Below, piece by piece: positions 47,507 through 60,666 of a stretch of DNA of 64,000 bases; the stretch's first letter is position 1; each line of letters opens with the position of its first letter. The position numbers were made by a program, and so were the translations under genes. The notes below the pieces were generated by a model. It saw nothing but the letters and a program-made list of their open reading frames with translations. It did not search any database and was not told where the DNA came from. The stretch is from Pelomonas baiyunensis (lineage in GTDB: Bacteria > Pseudomonadota > Gammaproteobacteria > Burkholderiales > Burkholderiaceae_C), in the NCBI RefSeq assembly GCF_043555935.1, contig NZ_JBIGIB010000001.1, forward strand, positions 434,001-498,000. Reading direction: 5' to 3'.

Positions 47507-49891
47507 ATGTTTTTTCAATCCAATGCCATTCAGGGCTGGCGTCGAATCGTCCAGTCGGTGATTGGGCTCGGAATGACTGCGGCCCTGGTCGCTTGCGGAG
47601 GCGGTGGCGGTTCAGCTGGAACTTCAGTGTTCCCAGGTGGTACCGAGACTCCGAACCTCACCGGTTTGTCAATCTCCGGCAATAGCACTCTGGCAAACAA
47701 CGGAACCGACACCTTGGCCGTGAAGGTCACGGCGCTCACTACGGGCAACGCTGCCCTCGTCGGCAAAACGGTGCCGGTGACCTTGTCCGTGTCCAGCGGA
47801 GCAGTCATCACGGCAGCCGGTAACACGACGGGTTCGAGCGATGGTGCTCTCAGTGCATCGGTTAGCCTGACGGACCGTACCAGCCGCCCTGTGACGGTGA
47901 CGGCCACCAGCGGCAGCATCACGCAAACCTTCACGTTCAACGTCGTGGATAGCGTCACGGGCAGCAAGGTGGCTGACATCTCTCTCGTGACGGACCGGGC
48001 TACGTTGCCGAACAACGGCACGCAATCGGTGACGATCACGGCAACGACGCTAGATTCGTCCCGCGGCGCGGCGGGTGGAGTCCCACTCACCTTTGCGGTC
48101 GATGATCCCGTCAAGTCAGCCTTTGTCGTCGTCTCCGGTGGCGCCACAGCGACTGATTCGGCTTCGGGTCAATTGAAAGCAACGGTATCGTTGGGCGCAA
48201 ATCTGTCCAACCGAACCGTCAAGGTCACAGCGACTAGCGGGACGGTGTCTCGCCAAGTTAGCTTTGATGTGGTGGATTCCGCAGCAGTCACGCCCACCGC
48301 AGCGGACATGTCGATCGCATTGGATCGGGCGACGGTCGGCAACGGTGGCAGCGATCAAGTGGCCGTCACGGTCACTGCAGTTGATTCGAGCCGAAATGCG
48401 GTCAAGGACATTGACGTTACGTTCAGCGTTGACTCGAACGCGGTCTTGGTGGTCGGCAACTCCAAGACGGCGGCCGACGGTACTGCCAAAGCGACGGTCA
48501 CCATCGGGGCGGATCGGTCCAATCGTTTGGTGACGGTGACAGCCAAGAGTGGCACGTTCTCCCGTCAAGCTTCATTCCGGGTAACGGGTGCCAAACTCCA
48601 GGCGACGCTGCAGCCCGCGACGTTGAAGGTGGGCGAGTCCGGACAAGTTCAATACACCCTGACGGATGTGAACTCCAATCCCATGGTGGGTGCGGTCGTC
48701 AAGGTGCAAGGTCCGGGTGACGCGCTGAGTGCGACGGGTGTCACAGACAGCCGTGGCCAGTATTTGTATAGCTACGTAGCCTTCGGCTCTGGTGCGATGC
48801 AGATTGCGGGACAAGCCGGCGGAGCCTCAATCACGAGCATGGTTCAGGTGGATGCCAAGTTGGCTGATGTTCCGGCTCAGACAAACATTGCGTCGGCCAC
48901 GTTTACGGCCTCGCAATCGGTGGTCAGTGTCAATGCGGTCGGTTCTAAGGACAACCGTGCTGAGCTGCGTTTCTTGTTCTTGACTGAGAACAACGTGCCA
49001 GTGCCGAACGTGCGAGTGCGTGTGGGTCTGGGTGCGAATGCATCGGGAACCGATGGGGATATTGGCACTGGTAAGGACGTGCTGGTGACATCCGACGCAA
49101 ACGGCGTTGCAGTTTCCAGTTTTATTCCCGGCCAGCGTGCGAGTTCGACGGAGCAGGTTATTGTTTTTGCTTGCTTCGGTAAGACGGATCAAGTTGAGTC
49201 GATAGCAGCTTGCCCGGCAGATCGGTTGCGCTCCGTTGCCTTAACCGTCGTTGAACAGCCGCTGTCGATCACGATTGGCACAGACAACCTTATTGGAACG
49301 GGAGCAAACGGGCTCACCTATACGCAGAAATTCACCGTGTTGGTGGTTGATGCTGCTGGCCTTCCGAAGCCCGATGTGCAACTGACACCTTTGTTGGATT
49401 TGCCGACGTATGCGAAAGGTTTTTACGTTTACAACTCCGACCTCAAGCAATGGCTTCAAAATGTGGCCGCCACTTGCATTGCTGAAGACAGCTCGCCGAT
49501 TGGTTTCCGGAACGGGACAATCGAGCGAACTTCGGCGGGCGTCTCGGAAGACATCAACGGCAATGGCCAATTGGACCCGCGCAAGTCCGATGTGTCGGTT
49601 GCGATGGTTGGGTCGACGAAGACAGACGTCAACGGCACTGCGGTCGTGCGCATTGAATATCCGATGAGCTACGGTAGTTGGGTGGAGTATTCGATCCGAG
49701 TAACGGCCGCGGGTGTGGTGAGTCCGCCAGCTTGGTTTGGGCGCATTGCCAGCCCTGGTTATTCGCTGACATCCCTCACCGGTGTGGCGATGACGACAGG
49801 TGTGCCTTTTTCCGTGGTGAAGGCAGAGGGCGCTCCGCCGTTTGTCTTCAGCCCGTATGGCACTTCGAGCTTGTGCACCAGCCCCAACTGA
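47507..49891 (+). CDS. Large Ig-repeat (Big_1/invasin-like) lipoprotein
   Basis: A 794-residue predicted lipoprotein. The signal peptide ends with lipobox LVAC (Cys30), followed by a Gly-rich linker. At least three tandem Ig-like repeats follow, each of about 95-105 residues. Each repeat starts with N-N/G-G-T/S-x-x-V-x-V-T-A and ends with R-x-V-T-V-T-A-x-S-G-x-x-x-x-x-x-F-x-V. A fourth diverged repeat is near 375-450. The last 330 residues are less repetitive and hold most of the cysteines. It follows pilQ by 28 bases with GGAG before the ATG, and ends 19 bases before aroK. Surface exposure and a role in pilus function or adhesion are inferences. The 3' part has a lower-GC, more mixed codon use than pilQ. 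Confidence 0.82.
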   Translation: MFFQSNAIQGWRRIVQSVIGLGMTAALVACGGGGGSAGTSVFPGGTETPNLTGLSISGNSTLANNGTDTLAVKVTALTTGNAALVGKTVPVTLSVSSGAVITAAGNTTGSSDGALSASVSLTDRTSRPVTVTATSGSITQTFTFNVVDSVTGSKVADISLVTDRATLPNNGTQSVTITATTLDSSRGAAGGVPLTFAVDDPVKSAFVVVSGGATATDSASGQLKATVSLGANLSNRTVKVTATSGTVSRQVSFDVVDSAAVTPTAADMSIALDRATVGNGGSDQVAVTVTAVDSSRNAVKDIDVTFSVDSNAVLVVGNSKTAADGTAKATVTIGADRSNRLVTVTAKSGTFSRQASFRVTGAKLQATLQPATLKVGESGQVQYTLTDVNSNPMVGAVVKVQGPGDALSATGVTDSRGQYLYSYVAFGSGAMQIAGQAGGASITSMVQVDAKLADVPAQTNIASATFTASQSVVSVNAVGSKDNRAELRFLFLTENNVPVPNVRVRVGLGANASGTDGDIGTGKDVLVTSDANGVAVSSFIPGQRASSTEQVIVFACFGKTDQVESIAACPADRLRSVALTVVEQPLSITIGTDNLIGTGANGLTYTQKFTVLVVDAAGLPKPDVQLTPLLDLPTYAKGFYVYNSDLKQWLQNVAATCIAEDSSPIGFRNGTIERTSAGVSEDINGNGQLDPRKSDVSVAMVGSTKTDVNGTAVVRIEYPMSYGSWVEYSIRVTAAGVVSPPAWFGRIASPGYSLTSLTGVAMTTGVPFSVVKAEGAPPFVFSPYGTSSLCTSPN

Positions 49892-49899
49892 TACTCGCT

Positions 49900-49913
49900 G
49901 GAGGTTTCAACTG
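49900..49913 (+). promoter_or_regulatory. Ribosome-binding site and CTG start of aroK
   Basis: GGAGG (49900-49904), spacer TTTCAA, then CTG (49911-49913). The spacing is ideal for initiation at CTG. The nearest ordinary start in frame, GTG at 49923, is 18 bases from the GGAGG and would shorten the first strand of the fold. Confidence 0.55.
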
Positions 49914-50480
49914 AAGCCGCTTGTGATCGCCCTCGTCGGCATGCCTGGCGGTGGAAAGTCCACCGTCGGCAAACAACTGGCACGCCAAATCGGCGTGCCT
50001 TTTTTTGATTCCGACCATGAAATTGAGCGGCGTGCTGGTACCAGCGTGCGCGAGTTTTTCGATCGGCACGGCGAGGACTCTTTCCGGGATTTGGAAAGCC
50101 AGGTGATCGCTGATCTGGTCGCCGAGCCGGGGGACCGAATCCTGGCCACCGGAGGCGGGGCCGTGTTGCGGGAAATCAATCGTGACGTGTTGCACCGCGG
50201 GGCGACCGTCCTGTATTTACGCTCGACACCCGAAGATTTGTTCCGCCGGCTGCGGCATGACACGACGCGGCCGTTGCTGCAGGTGCGTGACCCGCTGGCC
50301 AAGTTGCGCGAGCTCCATCACCAGCGTGATCCGCTGTATCGGCGCTGCGCGCATTTCGTGCTGGAGAGTGCGCGGCCGTCGGTGCATGCGCTCGTCAACA
50401 TGGCGCTGATGCAACTGGAGCTGGCTGGATTGCTGGATCCGGGGCGCGTGGCTGCCACGGTGGGCGCCGAGCCGGTTTGA
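49911..50480 (+). CDS. aroK: Shikimate kinase
   Basis: A 189-residue P-loop kinase (counted from the CTG start) that phosphorylates shikimate on the way to chorismate. The P-loop is LVGMPGGGKSTVGKQLA, the shikimate-binding DSDHEIERRAG is near 33-43, the Walker-B-like LATGGGAVLR near 78-87, and the LID arginine lies in RPLLQVRDPLAKLREL. The start is set by the GGAGG at 49900 and appears to be CTG. The ATG inside GMPGGGKST would destroy the first strand. It sits between the Ig lipoprotein gene and aroB, the classical aroK-aroB order. Confidence 0.93.
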   Translation: MKPLVIALVGMPGGGKSTVGKQLARQIGVPFFDSDHEIERRAGTSVREFFDRHGEDSFRDLESQVIADLVAEPGDRILATGGGAVLREINRDVLHRGATVLYLRSTPEDLFRRLRHDTTRPLLQVRDPLAKLRELHHQRDPLYRRCAHFVLESARPSVHALVNMALMQLELAGLLDPGRVAATVGAEPV

Positions 50481-50546
50481 GCGGCGTTGACGAGGCCTTG
50501 CCGACCTGCGGAGGTCCGGCCGCGTGGCGGCTCGTAAACTGGGTTG

Positions 50547-51641
50547 ATGCAATTGCCTGACGTTGTTCGCATCCCGCTGCCTGAAGGGCGGGACTATGAA
50601 ATCCGGATTGGCGCCGGGCTGCTCGGTCAGTCGGCTTCTTGGGCCGGTTTGCCGCGCGCTTCGGCCGCGGTCATCGTGACCAACGAAACGGTGGCGCCGC
50701 TGTATGCCGAGCGACTGCGTGAGCAACTCGCTGCCGTGTATGCCCGCGTGGACGTCGTTGCGCTGCCGGACGGCGAGTCGTTCAAAGACTGGCCCACGCT
50801 GAATCGTGTGTTCGACCACCTCCTGCAGGAAGCGTTGGACCGCAAGACGGTGCTCTTCGCCTTGGGCGGTGGCGTGATCGGTGACATGACCGGCTTTGCC
50901 GCCGCCACCTACATGCGCGGCGTGCCCTTCGTGCAAGTGCCGACCACCTTGCTTGCGCAGGTGGACTCGTCGGTGGGCGGCAAAACCGCGATCAACCACC
51001 CGCTGGGCAAGAACATGCTGGGCGCGTTCTACCAGCCGGTTCGCGTGTTGGCGGATCTGGACACCTTGGACACGCTGCCGGACCGCGAACTGCGCGCCGG
51101 GCTGGCTGAAATCATCAAATACGGCCCGATCGCCGATGCTGCGTTTCTGGACTGGATCGAGGACAACCTCGCCGGCCTGCTGAGTCGTGACAAAGCGCTG
51201 TTGGCATACGCGGTGCGGCGCAGCTGCGAGATCAAGGCCGACGTGGTGGGCCAGGATGAGCGCGAGCAAGGACTCCGCGCGATTCTCAATTTCGGCCACA
51301 CCATCGGCCACGCGATTGAAGCGGGCTTGGGCTACGGCGAGTGGCTGCACGGCGAAGCCGTGGCCTGCGGCATGGTGCTGGCCGCTGATCTGTCTTGTCG
51401 GCTGGGATTCGTGCCGCAAGCTTTCGTTGAGCGGCTGCGGAGCCTGATTCAGCGCGCTGGCTTGCCTGTCCAGCCGCCGCAACTTGGAGTCGAGCGTTGC
51501 TTGCAGCTGATGCGCGTCGACAAGAAGGCGGAGGCCGGCGACATCCGCTTTGTCGTCATCGAGGGCGTGGGGTGCGCGGGGCTGCGTCCGGTGCCAGACG
51601 ACCTGATCGCCGCAGTGCTCCGCGATCACGGCGCGGGCTGA
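50547..51641 (+). CDS. aroB: 3-dehydroquinate synthase
   Basis: A 364-residue NAD- and zinc-dependent enzyme, second step of the shikimate pathway. DVVALPDGESFKDWPTLNRV, LGGGVIGDMTGFAAATYMRG, TLLAQVDSSVGGKTAINHPL and LAEIIKYGPI are family hallmarks. The zinc ligands are in LNFGHTIGHAIE and YGEWLHGEAVACGMV, plus the Glu in LAEIIKYG. It has full family length. The ATG at 50547 is chosen over the TTG 3 bases before it. The stop overlaps the dgt ATG by one base. Confidence 0.97.
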   Translation: MQLPDVVRIPLPEGRDYEIRIGAGLLGQSASWAGLPRASAAVIVTNETVAPLYAERLREQLAAVYARVDVVALPDGESFKDWPTLNRVFDHLLQEALDRKTVLFALGGGVIGDMTGFAAATYMRGVPFVQVPTTLLAQVDSSVGGKTAINHPLGKNMLGAFYQPVRVLADLDTLDTLPDRELRAGLAEIIKYGPIADAAFLDWIEDNLAGLLSRDKALLAYAVRRSCEIKADVVGQDEREQGLRAILNFGHTIGHAIEAGLGYGEWLHGEAVACGMVLAADLSCRLGFVPQAFVERLRSLIQRAGLPVQPPQLGVERCLQLMRVDKKAEAGDIRFVVIEGVGCAGLRPVPDDLIAAVLRDHGAG

Positions 51642-52780
51642 TGCTCATGCAGGCTCATGCACCCTATGCCGCCCAGCCCGGTCGCAGCCGGGGGCGCCGG
51701 ATTCATGAGCCTTCGGCGCCGACACGCAGCGAGTTCCAGCGAGACCGCGACCGCATCATCCACAGCACGGCCTTTCGGCGGCTGGTCTACAAGACGCAGG
51801 TATTCCTCAACCACGAGGGCGACCTGTTCCGCACCCGTCTGACCCACTCGATCGAGGTGGCGCAGTTGGGGCGCTCCATCGCGCGCAGTCTCGCGCTGGA
51901 CGAAGACCTGGTGGAGGCCGTGGCGCTGGCGCACGACCTGGGCCACACCCCGTTCGGTCATGCAGGTCAGGATGTGTTGGACGAATGCATGAAGCCCTTC
52001 GGTGGCTTCGAACACAACCTGCAATCCCTTCGGGTGATCGACCACCTGGAGCAGCGCTACCCAGCCTTCGATGGCCTGAATCTGTGCTTTGAAACACGCG
52101 AAGGGGTGCTCAAGCACTGCTCGCGGCGCAATGCAGAGTTGATCGATGCACAGGAGCCCGGCGGCATTGCGTCGCGGTTCTTGCGTGGCGGCCAGCCCAG
52201 TTTGGAGGCGCAGCTCTGCAACCTCGCCGACGAAGTGGCCTACAACGCCCACGATGTGGACGACGGCGTGCGCTCCGGGCTGATCGGACTGGAACAACTG
52301 CTGGCCGTCGACCTCGTGCGTGAGCACTGTGACGATGCGCGACGGGAACATCCGCAGCTGACGGGGAAGCGGCTGCTGTTCGAAACCATCCGCCGCATGC
52401 TGTCGGCTCAGGTTTATGACGTGATCGATGCTTCGCGGGCGGCTTTGGTCGAGGTGGCGCCTGCCGATGTGGATGCGGTGCGCGCTCACAGCCATCCGCT
52501 CATCCGCTTCAGCGCGGACATGCGCGCGCGCAGCACCGCCCTCAAGCGCTTCCTCTTCGCCAACCTGTACCGCCACCCGCAAGTACAGCAGACGCGCGCC
52601 CGGGCCGAGACGGTGCTGCGCGATCTCTTCTCGATCTACCAGTCGGACCCGACCCAACTGCCCCCAGACTTTGCCCAGCGGCCCGACCTGCCGCGCGCCT
52701 GCGCGGACTACATCGCCGGCATGACGGATCGGTTCGCCATCCGAGAGCACCAGCGCCTGACGGGACAACAGCTGTTCTGA
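51641..52780 (+). CDS. dgt: Deoxyguanosinetriphosphate triphosphohydrolase-like protein
   Basis: A 379-residue HD-domain dNTPase-like enzyme. The opening is RSEFQRDRDRIIHSTAFRRL and VYKTQVFLNHEGDLFRTRLT. The HD site includes HSIEVAQLGR (first His), ALAHDLGHTPFGHAGQD and the second Asp in NLADEVAYNAHDVDDGVRSG. It hydrolyses dNTPs to nucleosides and triphosphate; this shorter class-2 form lacks the insertions of E. coli Dgt. It is translationally coupled to aroB (TGATG). Confidence 0.92.
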   Translation: MLMQAHAPYAAQPGRSRGRRIHEPSAPTRSEFQRDRDRIIHSTAFRRLVYKTQVFLNHEGDLFRTRLTHSIEVAQLGRSIARSLALDEDLVEAVALAHDLGHTPFGHAGQDVLDECMKPFGGFEHNLQSLRVIDHLEQRYPAFDGLNLCFETREGVLKHCSRRNAELIDAQEPGGIASRFLRGGQPSLEAQLCNLADEVAYNAHDVDDGVRSGLIGLEQLLAVDLVREHCDDARREHPQLTGKRLLFETIRRMLSAQVYDVIDASRAALVEVAPADVDAVRAHSHPLIRFSADMRARSTALKRFLFANLYRHPQVQQTRARAETVLRDLFSIYQSDPTQLPPDFAQRPDLPRACADYIAGMTDRFAIREHQRLTGQQLF

Positions 52781-52849
52781 AGCCGCTCAGCGTGGCCAAA
52801 CTGCGCGCCGCGCGGAGCCGACTCAACGAGCCAGCAGATATTCCGCTAT

Positions 52850-52863
52850 AAATGGGGTCGGAG
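52850..52863 (+). repeat. Left flank repeat of the RAYT gene
   Basis: AAATGGGGTCGGAG, an imperfect inverted match to the right-flank CTCTGACCCCAATT at 53653. It lies 36 bases before the transposase ATG. Boundary motifs of this kind are common beside RAYT genes. Confidence 0.65.
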
Positions 52864-52898
52864 ACGGATATCCTGGCACCTTGATCCCGAGGCTCCCC

Positions 52899-53603
52899 AT
52901 GGCGCGACTCCCCCGACTCATCTTGGCCGGACAGGCCCACCACGTCATCCTGCGCGGCAACAACCGGCAGGCCATCTTTGTCGACGACGACGACCGGCGC
53001 CGGATGCTGCAGGTGCTGTTGGAAGTGTCGCGGCTCTATGGAGTCGCCCTTCACGCCTTTGTGCTGATGGACAACCACCTGCATATGCTGGTCACGCCGG
53101 GCGAGGCTGAGGCCCTGAGCCGCATGATGCAGGCCTTGGGGCGGCGGTATGTGAGCGCCTTCAATGCCCGACATCACCGCACCGGCACGCTGTGGGAAGG
53201 GCGGTTCAGGGCGGGATTGGTGGAAGGGGAGCGGCATGTGCTCGCTTGCCTGCGTTACATCGAACTCAATCCGGTTCGTGCCGGGCTGGTGGTGGACCCC
53301 GCCGATTGGCCATGGTCCAGCGCGGGGCATCACCTGGGGCGGGCGCGCCAATCGCTGATCACCGAGCACCCGCTGTATTGGGCACTCGGCAACACGCCCT
53401 TCGAACGAGAGCACGGCTATCGGGAGCTGATGCAGCAAGGGTTGACGTCCGCAGAGCATCAGCGGCTGACCGAAGCCGTGCTGCGCGGGCGCCCCGTGGT
53501 GTCTGAAGCGCTTCAGTCCTCTTTGCAGCAGGAGCATGCCCGCGTCGCTGTGGCGCGACCCCGGGGGCGGCCGCGCAAGGTGGCCGAGCCGGGGACCGAT
53601 TGA
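52899..53603 (+). CDS. REP-associated tyrosine transposase (RAYT, Y1-type HUH)
   Basis: A 234-residue single-strand transposase. The HUH metal pair is His60-Leu-His62 in FVLMDNHLHMLVTP, and a candidate catalytic tyrosine is Tyr84 in GRRYVSAFNARHHRTGTLWE. GRFRAGLVEGERHVLACLRY, YIELNPVRAGLV and DWPWSSAGHHLG are RAYT hallmarks. A basic Pro/Arg C-terminal tail is reminiscent of an AT-hook (RPRGRPRK). These proteins are domesticated or solitary copies that process REP hairpins. The gene appears intact and is flanked by short inverted motifs. It interrupts the spacing between dgt and gltB. The ATG at 52899 is chosen over an upstream TTG. Confidence 0.93.
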   Translation: MARLPRLILAGQAHHVILRGNNRQAIFVDDDDRRRMLQVLLEVSRLYGVALHAFVLMDNHLHMLVTPGEAEALSRMMQALGRRYVSAFNARHHRTGTLWEGRFRAGLVEGERHVLACLRYIELNPVRAGLVVDPADWPWSSAGHHLGRARQSLITEHPLYWALGNTPFEREHGYRELMQQGLTSAEHQRLTEAVLRGRPVVSEALQSSLQQEHARVAVARPRGRPRKVAEPGTD

Positions 53604-53607
53604 CTGT

Positions 53608-53666
53608 GGCCCCAATAAAAATAGAGTCAGTACGCTTAATTGAATTAATCTACTCTGACCCCAATT
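53608..53666 (+). repeat. Right flank of the RAYT gene with inverted motifs
   Basis: It contains GGCCCCAATAAAA (53608-53620), the small palindrome TTAATTGAATTAA and CTCTGACCCCAATT (53653-53666). The last is the inverted partner of the left-flank motif. The stretch is AT-rich compared with its surroundings, consistent with an inserted unit. Confidence 0.65.
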
Positions 53667-53732
53667 CATTTTGATTGCCGCTCATGTTGCGGTGCAGTAC
53701 GCTTCGCGCCTATTGTGTTCCAGGAGGGCGCC

Positions 53733-58490
<4,758 letters not shown>

Positions 58491-58501
58491 GGAGTCGAGC
58501 C

Positions 58502-59977
58502 ATGGGAAAGGTCACTGGCTTTCTGGAGTACGAGCGTCTGGAAGAGGGCTACGAGCCCGTCACCGCGCGCGTCAAGAACTACAAGGAATTCGTCATCGGC
58601 TTGAACGTCGAGCAGGCGAAGCAGCAGGGCGCCCGCTGCATGGACTGCGGCACGCCGTTCTGCAACAACGGCTGCCCGGTGAACAACGTGATCCCGGACT
58701 TCAACGACCTGGTCTACAAGGGCCGGCCGGAAGACTGGAAGCACGCGATCACTGTGCTGCACAGCACCAACAACTTCCCCGAGTTCACCGGCCGCATCTG
58801 CCCCGCACCCTGCGAGGCCGCCTGCACGCTGAACGTCAATGACGACGCCGTGGGCATCAAGTCCATCGAGCACGCCATCATCGACCGCGCCTGGGCCGAG
58901 GGCTGGGTGCAGCCGCAGCTGGCCAAGGTGAAGACCGGCAAGAAGGTCGCCATCGTGGGCGCGGGCCCGGCGGGCTTGGCTGCAGCGCAGCAATTGGCTC
59001 GTGCCGGCCACAGCGTGACGGTGTTCGAGAAGAACGACCGCGTCGGCGGCCTGCTGCGCTACGGCATCCCGGACTTCAAGATGGAGAAGTCCCACATCGA
59101 CCGTCGCGTCGAGCAGATGAAGGCCGAGGGCGTGGAGTTCCGCACCGGCGTGATGGTCGCTGCGTTGCCCGAGGGGTCCAAGGTCACCAACTGGGCCAAG
59201 GAAACCGTGTCGGCCGACGACCTGAAAAGCCAGTTCGATGCCGTGCTGCTGACCGGCGGCGCCGAGCAGTCGCGCGACCTGCCCGTGCCGGGGCGCGACC
59301 TGGCTGGCGTGCACTTCGCGATGGAGTTCCTGCCGCAGCAGAACAAGGTCAACGCGGGCGACAAGCTCAAGGGCCAGATCCGTGCGGACGGCAAGCATGT
59401 TGTCGTCATCGGCGGCGGCGACACCGGCTCCGACTGCGTGGGCACCAGCAACCGCCACGGGGCCAAGAGCGTGACGCAGTTCGAACTGCTGCCCCAGCCC
59501 CCCGAAGTGGAAGACCGCCCGCTGACCTGGCCCTACTGGCCGATCAAGCTGCGCACCTCGTCCAGCCATGAAGAGGGCTGCGAGCGCGAGTTCGCCATCG
59601 CCACCAAGGAGTTCATCGGCGAGAAGGGCAAGCTCACCGGCGTCAAGACGGTTCGCCTGAAGTGGGAAGGCGGCAAGATGACCGAGGTCGAGGGCAGCGA
59701 GCAGGTCTTGAAGGCGGACCTGGCTTTCCTGGCCATGGGCTTCGTGTCGCCGGTGGCAACCGTCCTCGATGCCTTCGGTGTTGACAAGGACGCACGGGGC
59801 AATGGCAAGGCCAGCACGGAAGGTGCTGCCGCCTACAAGACCAACGTCGACAAGGTGTTCGCTGCTGGCGACATGCGCCGCGGCCAGAGCCTGGTGGTCT
59901 GGGCCATCCGCGAAGGCCGCCAGGCCGCTCGCGCAGTGGACGAGTTCTTGATGGGCTCGACGACGCTGCCGCGCTGA
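58502..59977 (+). CDS. gltD: Glutamate synthase (NADPH) small subunit
   Basis: A 491-residue flavoprotein that passes electrons from NADPH to GltB. The N-terminal cysteine clusters are CMDCGTPFCNNGCPVNN and GRICPAPCEAACTLN (two 4Fe-4S clusters). The FAD fold is KVAIVGAGPAGLAAAQQLAR, and the NADPH fold HVVVIGGGDTGSDCVGT. The C-terminal FAD motif is KVFAAGDMRRGQSLVVWAI. It starts 11 bases after gltB with GGAG before the ATG. Its stop codon sits in the loop of a GC hairpin (59968-59984). Confidence 0.98.
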   Translation: MGKVTGFLEYERLEEGYEPVTARVKNYKEFVIGLNVEQAKQQGARCMDCGTPFCNNGCPVNNVIPDFNDLVYKGRPEDWKHAITVLHSTNNFPEFTGRICPAPCEAACTLNVNDDAVGIKSIEHAIIDRAWAEGWVQPQLAKVKTGKKVAIVGAGPAGLAAAQQLARAGHSVTVFEKNDRVGGLLRYGIPDFKMEKSHIDRRVEQMKAEGVEFRTGVMVAALPEGSKVTNWAKETVSADDLKSQFDAVLLTGGAEQSRDLPVPGRDLAGVHFAMEFLPQQNKVNAGDKLKGQIRADGKHVVVIGGGDTGSDCVGTSNRHGAKSVTQFELLPQPPEVEDRPLTWPYWPIKLRTSSSHEEGCEREFAIATKEFIGEKGKLTGVKTVRLKWEGGKMTEVEGSEQVLKADLAFLAMGFVSPVATVLDAFGVDKDARGNGKASTEGAAAYKTNVDKVFAAGDMRRGQSLVVWAIREGRQAARAVDEFLMGSTTLPR

Positions 59978-59984
59978 GCGCGGC
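59968..59984. terminator. Hairpin at the gltD stop, possible bidirectional terminator
   Basis: GCCGCGC, loop TGA (the gltD stop), GCGCGGC. It separates two convergent genes only 10 bases apart. There is no U-run in either direction, so termination would be weak or factor-assisted. Confidence 0.4.
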
Positions 59985-59987
59985 GGT

Positions 59988-60653
59988 TCAAGGTGGCGCA
60001 GCGCGGCCCAGGTCGCGCACCACCGCGGCTGGGCCGGTCAGGCAGCGCGCTGCGCTGCTGGCTGCGCCCACCAGCCAACGCAGCTGCGGCGCGGGAGCGC
60101 CGGGCTCGAACTCCACCTGAAGGCAATAGGCGCCTGGGCCGGCGGTTTCTTTGCGGGCAAGACGGGCGTTGATCAACCCGTCTCTCGTGAGCGTGCTGAA
60201 CGCACCGTGAAGATTGGCGGTGCCTGGCGCAGGCGTCAGGTGCACCTCGCTCGGTGTCCCGTCGTCTTCCACTTCGATGTAAGCCCGCAAAGCGCCGCCC
60301 TCTTCGGGCAGCGGCGCATCCGGTGCTGAAATTCTGGGTGTCTGTCCGCCTAGAAACTCCAGCGGTACTTGATCGGGCGCCGCCGCGCTGCTCGGCGGCA
60401 CCGTCGGAGTGCCTGCGATAGCGGACGCTTCCGCAGTGGTGGTCGCCGGGGGCATCTCTGACATTGCGAGCGGCGGAGGGTTCGATACAGCCGTATCGAG
60501 CGCTGCAGCCTCCAACCGAATCGTCACTGACGTTTGTTGGGGATGTGTCAGCCGGTGTTGGGTGCCCGGGACGCGATGCCCAACCAACAGCATCGCATGC
60601 ATGGCTGCTGCAACCAGCATGCATGCGACAGCGGGCCCGTGGGCACGTTTCAC
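59988..60653 (-). CDS. Small membrane-anchored protein with TonB-like C-terminus
   Basis: A 221-residue protein of unknown function. The N-terminus has one membrane segment (about 8-26, AVACMLVAAAMHAMLLVGHR). An Ala/Pro/Thr-rich spacer covers about 45-105. A C-terminal domain follows, with RAYIEVEDDGTPSEVHLTPA then GTANLHGAFSTLTRDGLINA and YCLQVEFEPG. That order of strand, helix and strand resembles a TonB C-terminal domain. A single cysteine pair (YCLQ and ARCL) is present near the C-terminus. It lies 13 bases after the pilY1 stop on the same strand, so it is the last gene of a pilY1 operon. The TonB relation is a remote resemblance only. Confidence 0.6.
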   Translation of the reverse strand: MKRAHGPAVACMLVAAAMHAMLLVGHRVPGTQHRLTHPQQTSVTIRLEAAALDTAVSNPPPLAMSEMPPATTTAEASAIAGTPTVPPSSAAAPDQVPLEFLGGQTPRISAPDAPLPEEGGALRAYIEVEDDGTPSEVHLTPAPGTANLHGAFSTLTRDGLINARLARKETAGPGAYCLQVEFEPGAPAPQLRWLVGAASSAARCLTGPAAVVRDLGRAAPP

Positions 60654-60666
60654 CTGCGGACCAGAC

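Noticed and set aside
52781..53732. Insertion sequence with terminal repeats and target duplication
   Set aside because: The transposase is a RAYT, which does not behave as a standard IS. The flanking motifs are short and imperfect, and no target duplication is visible.
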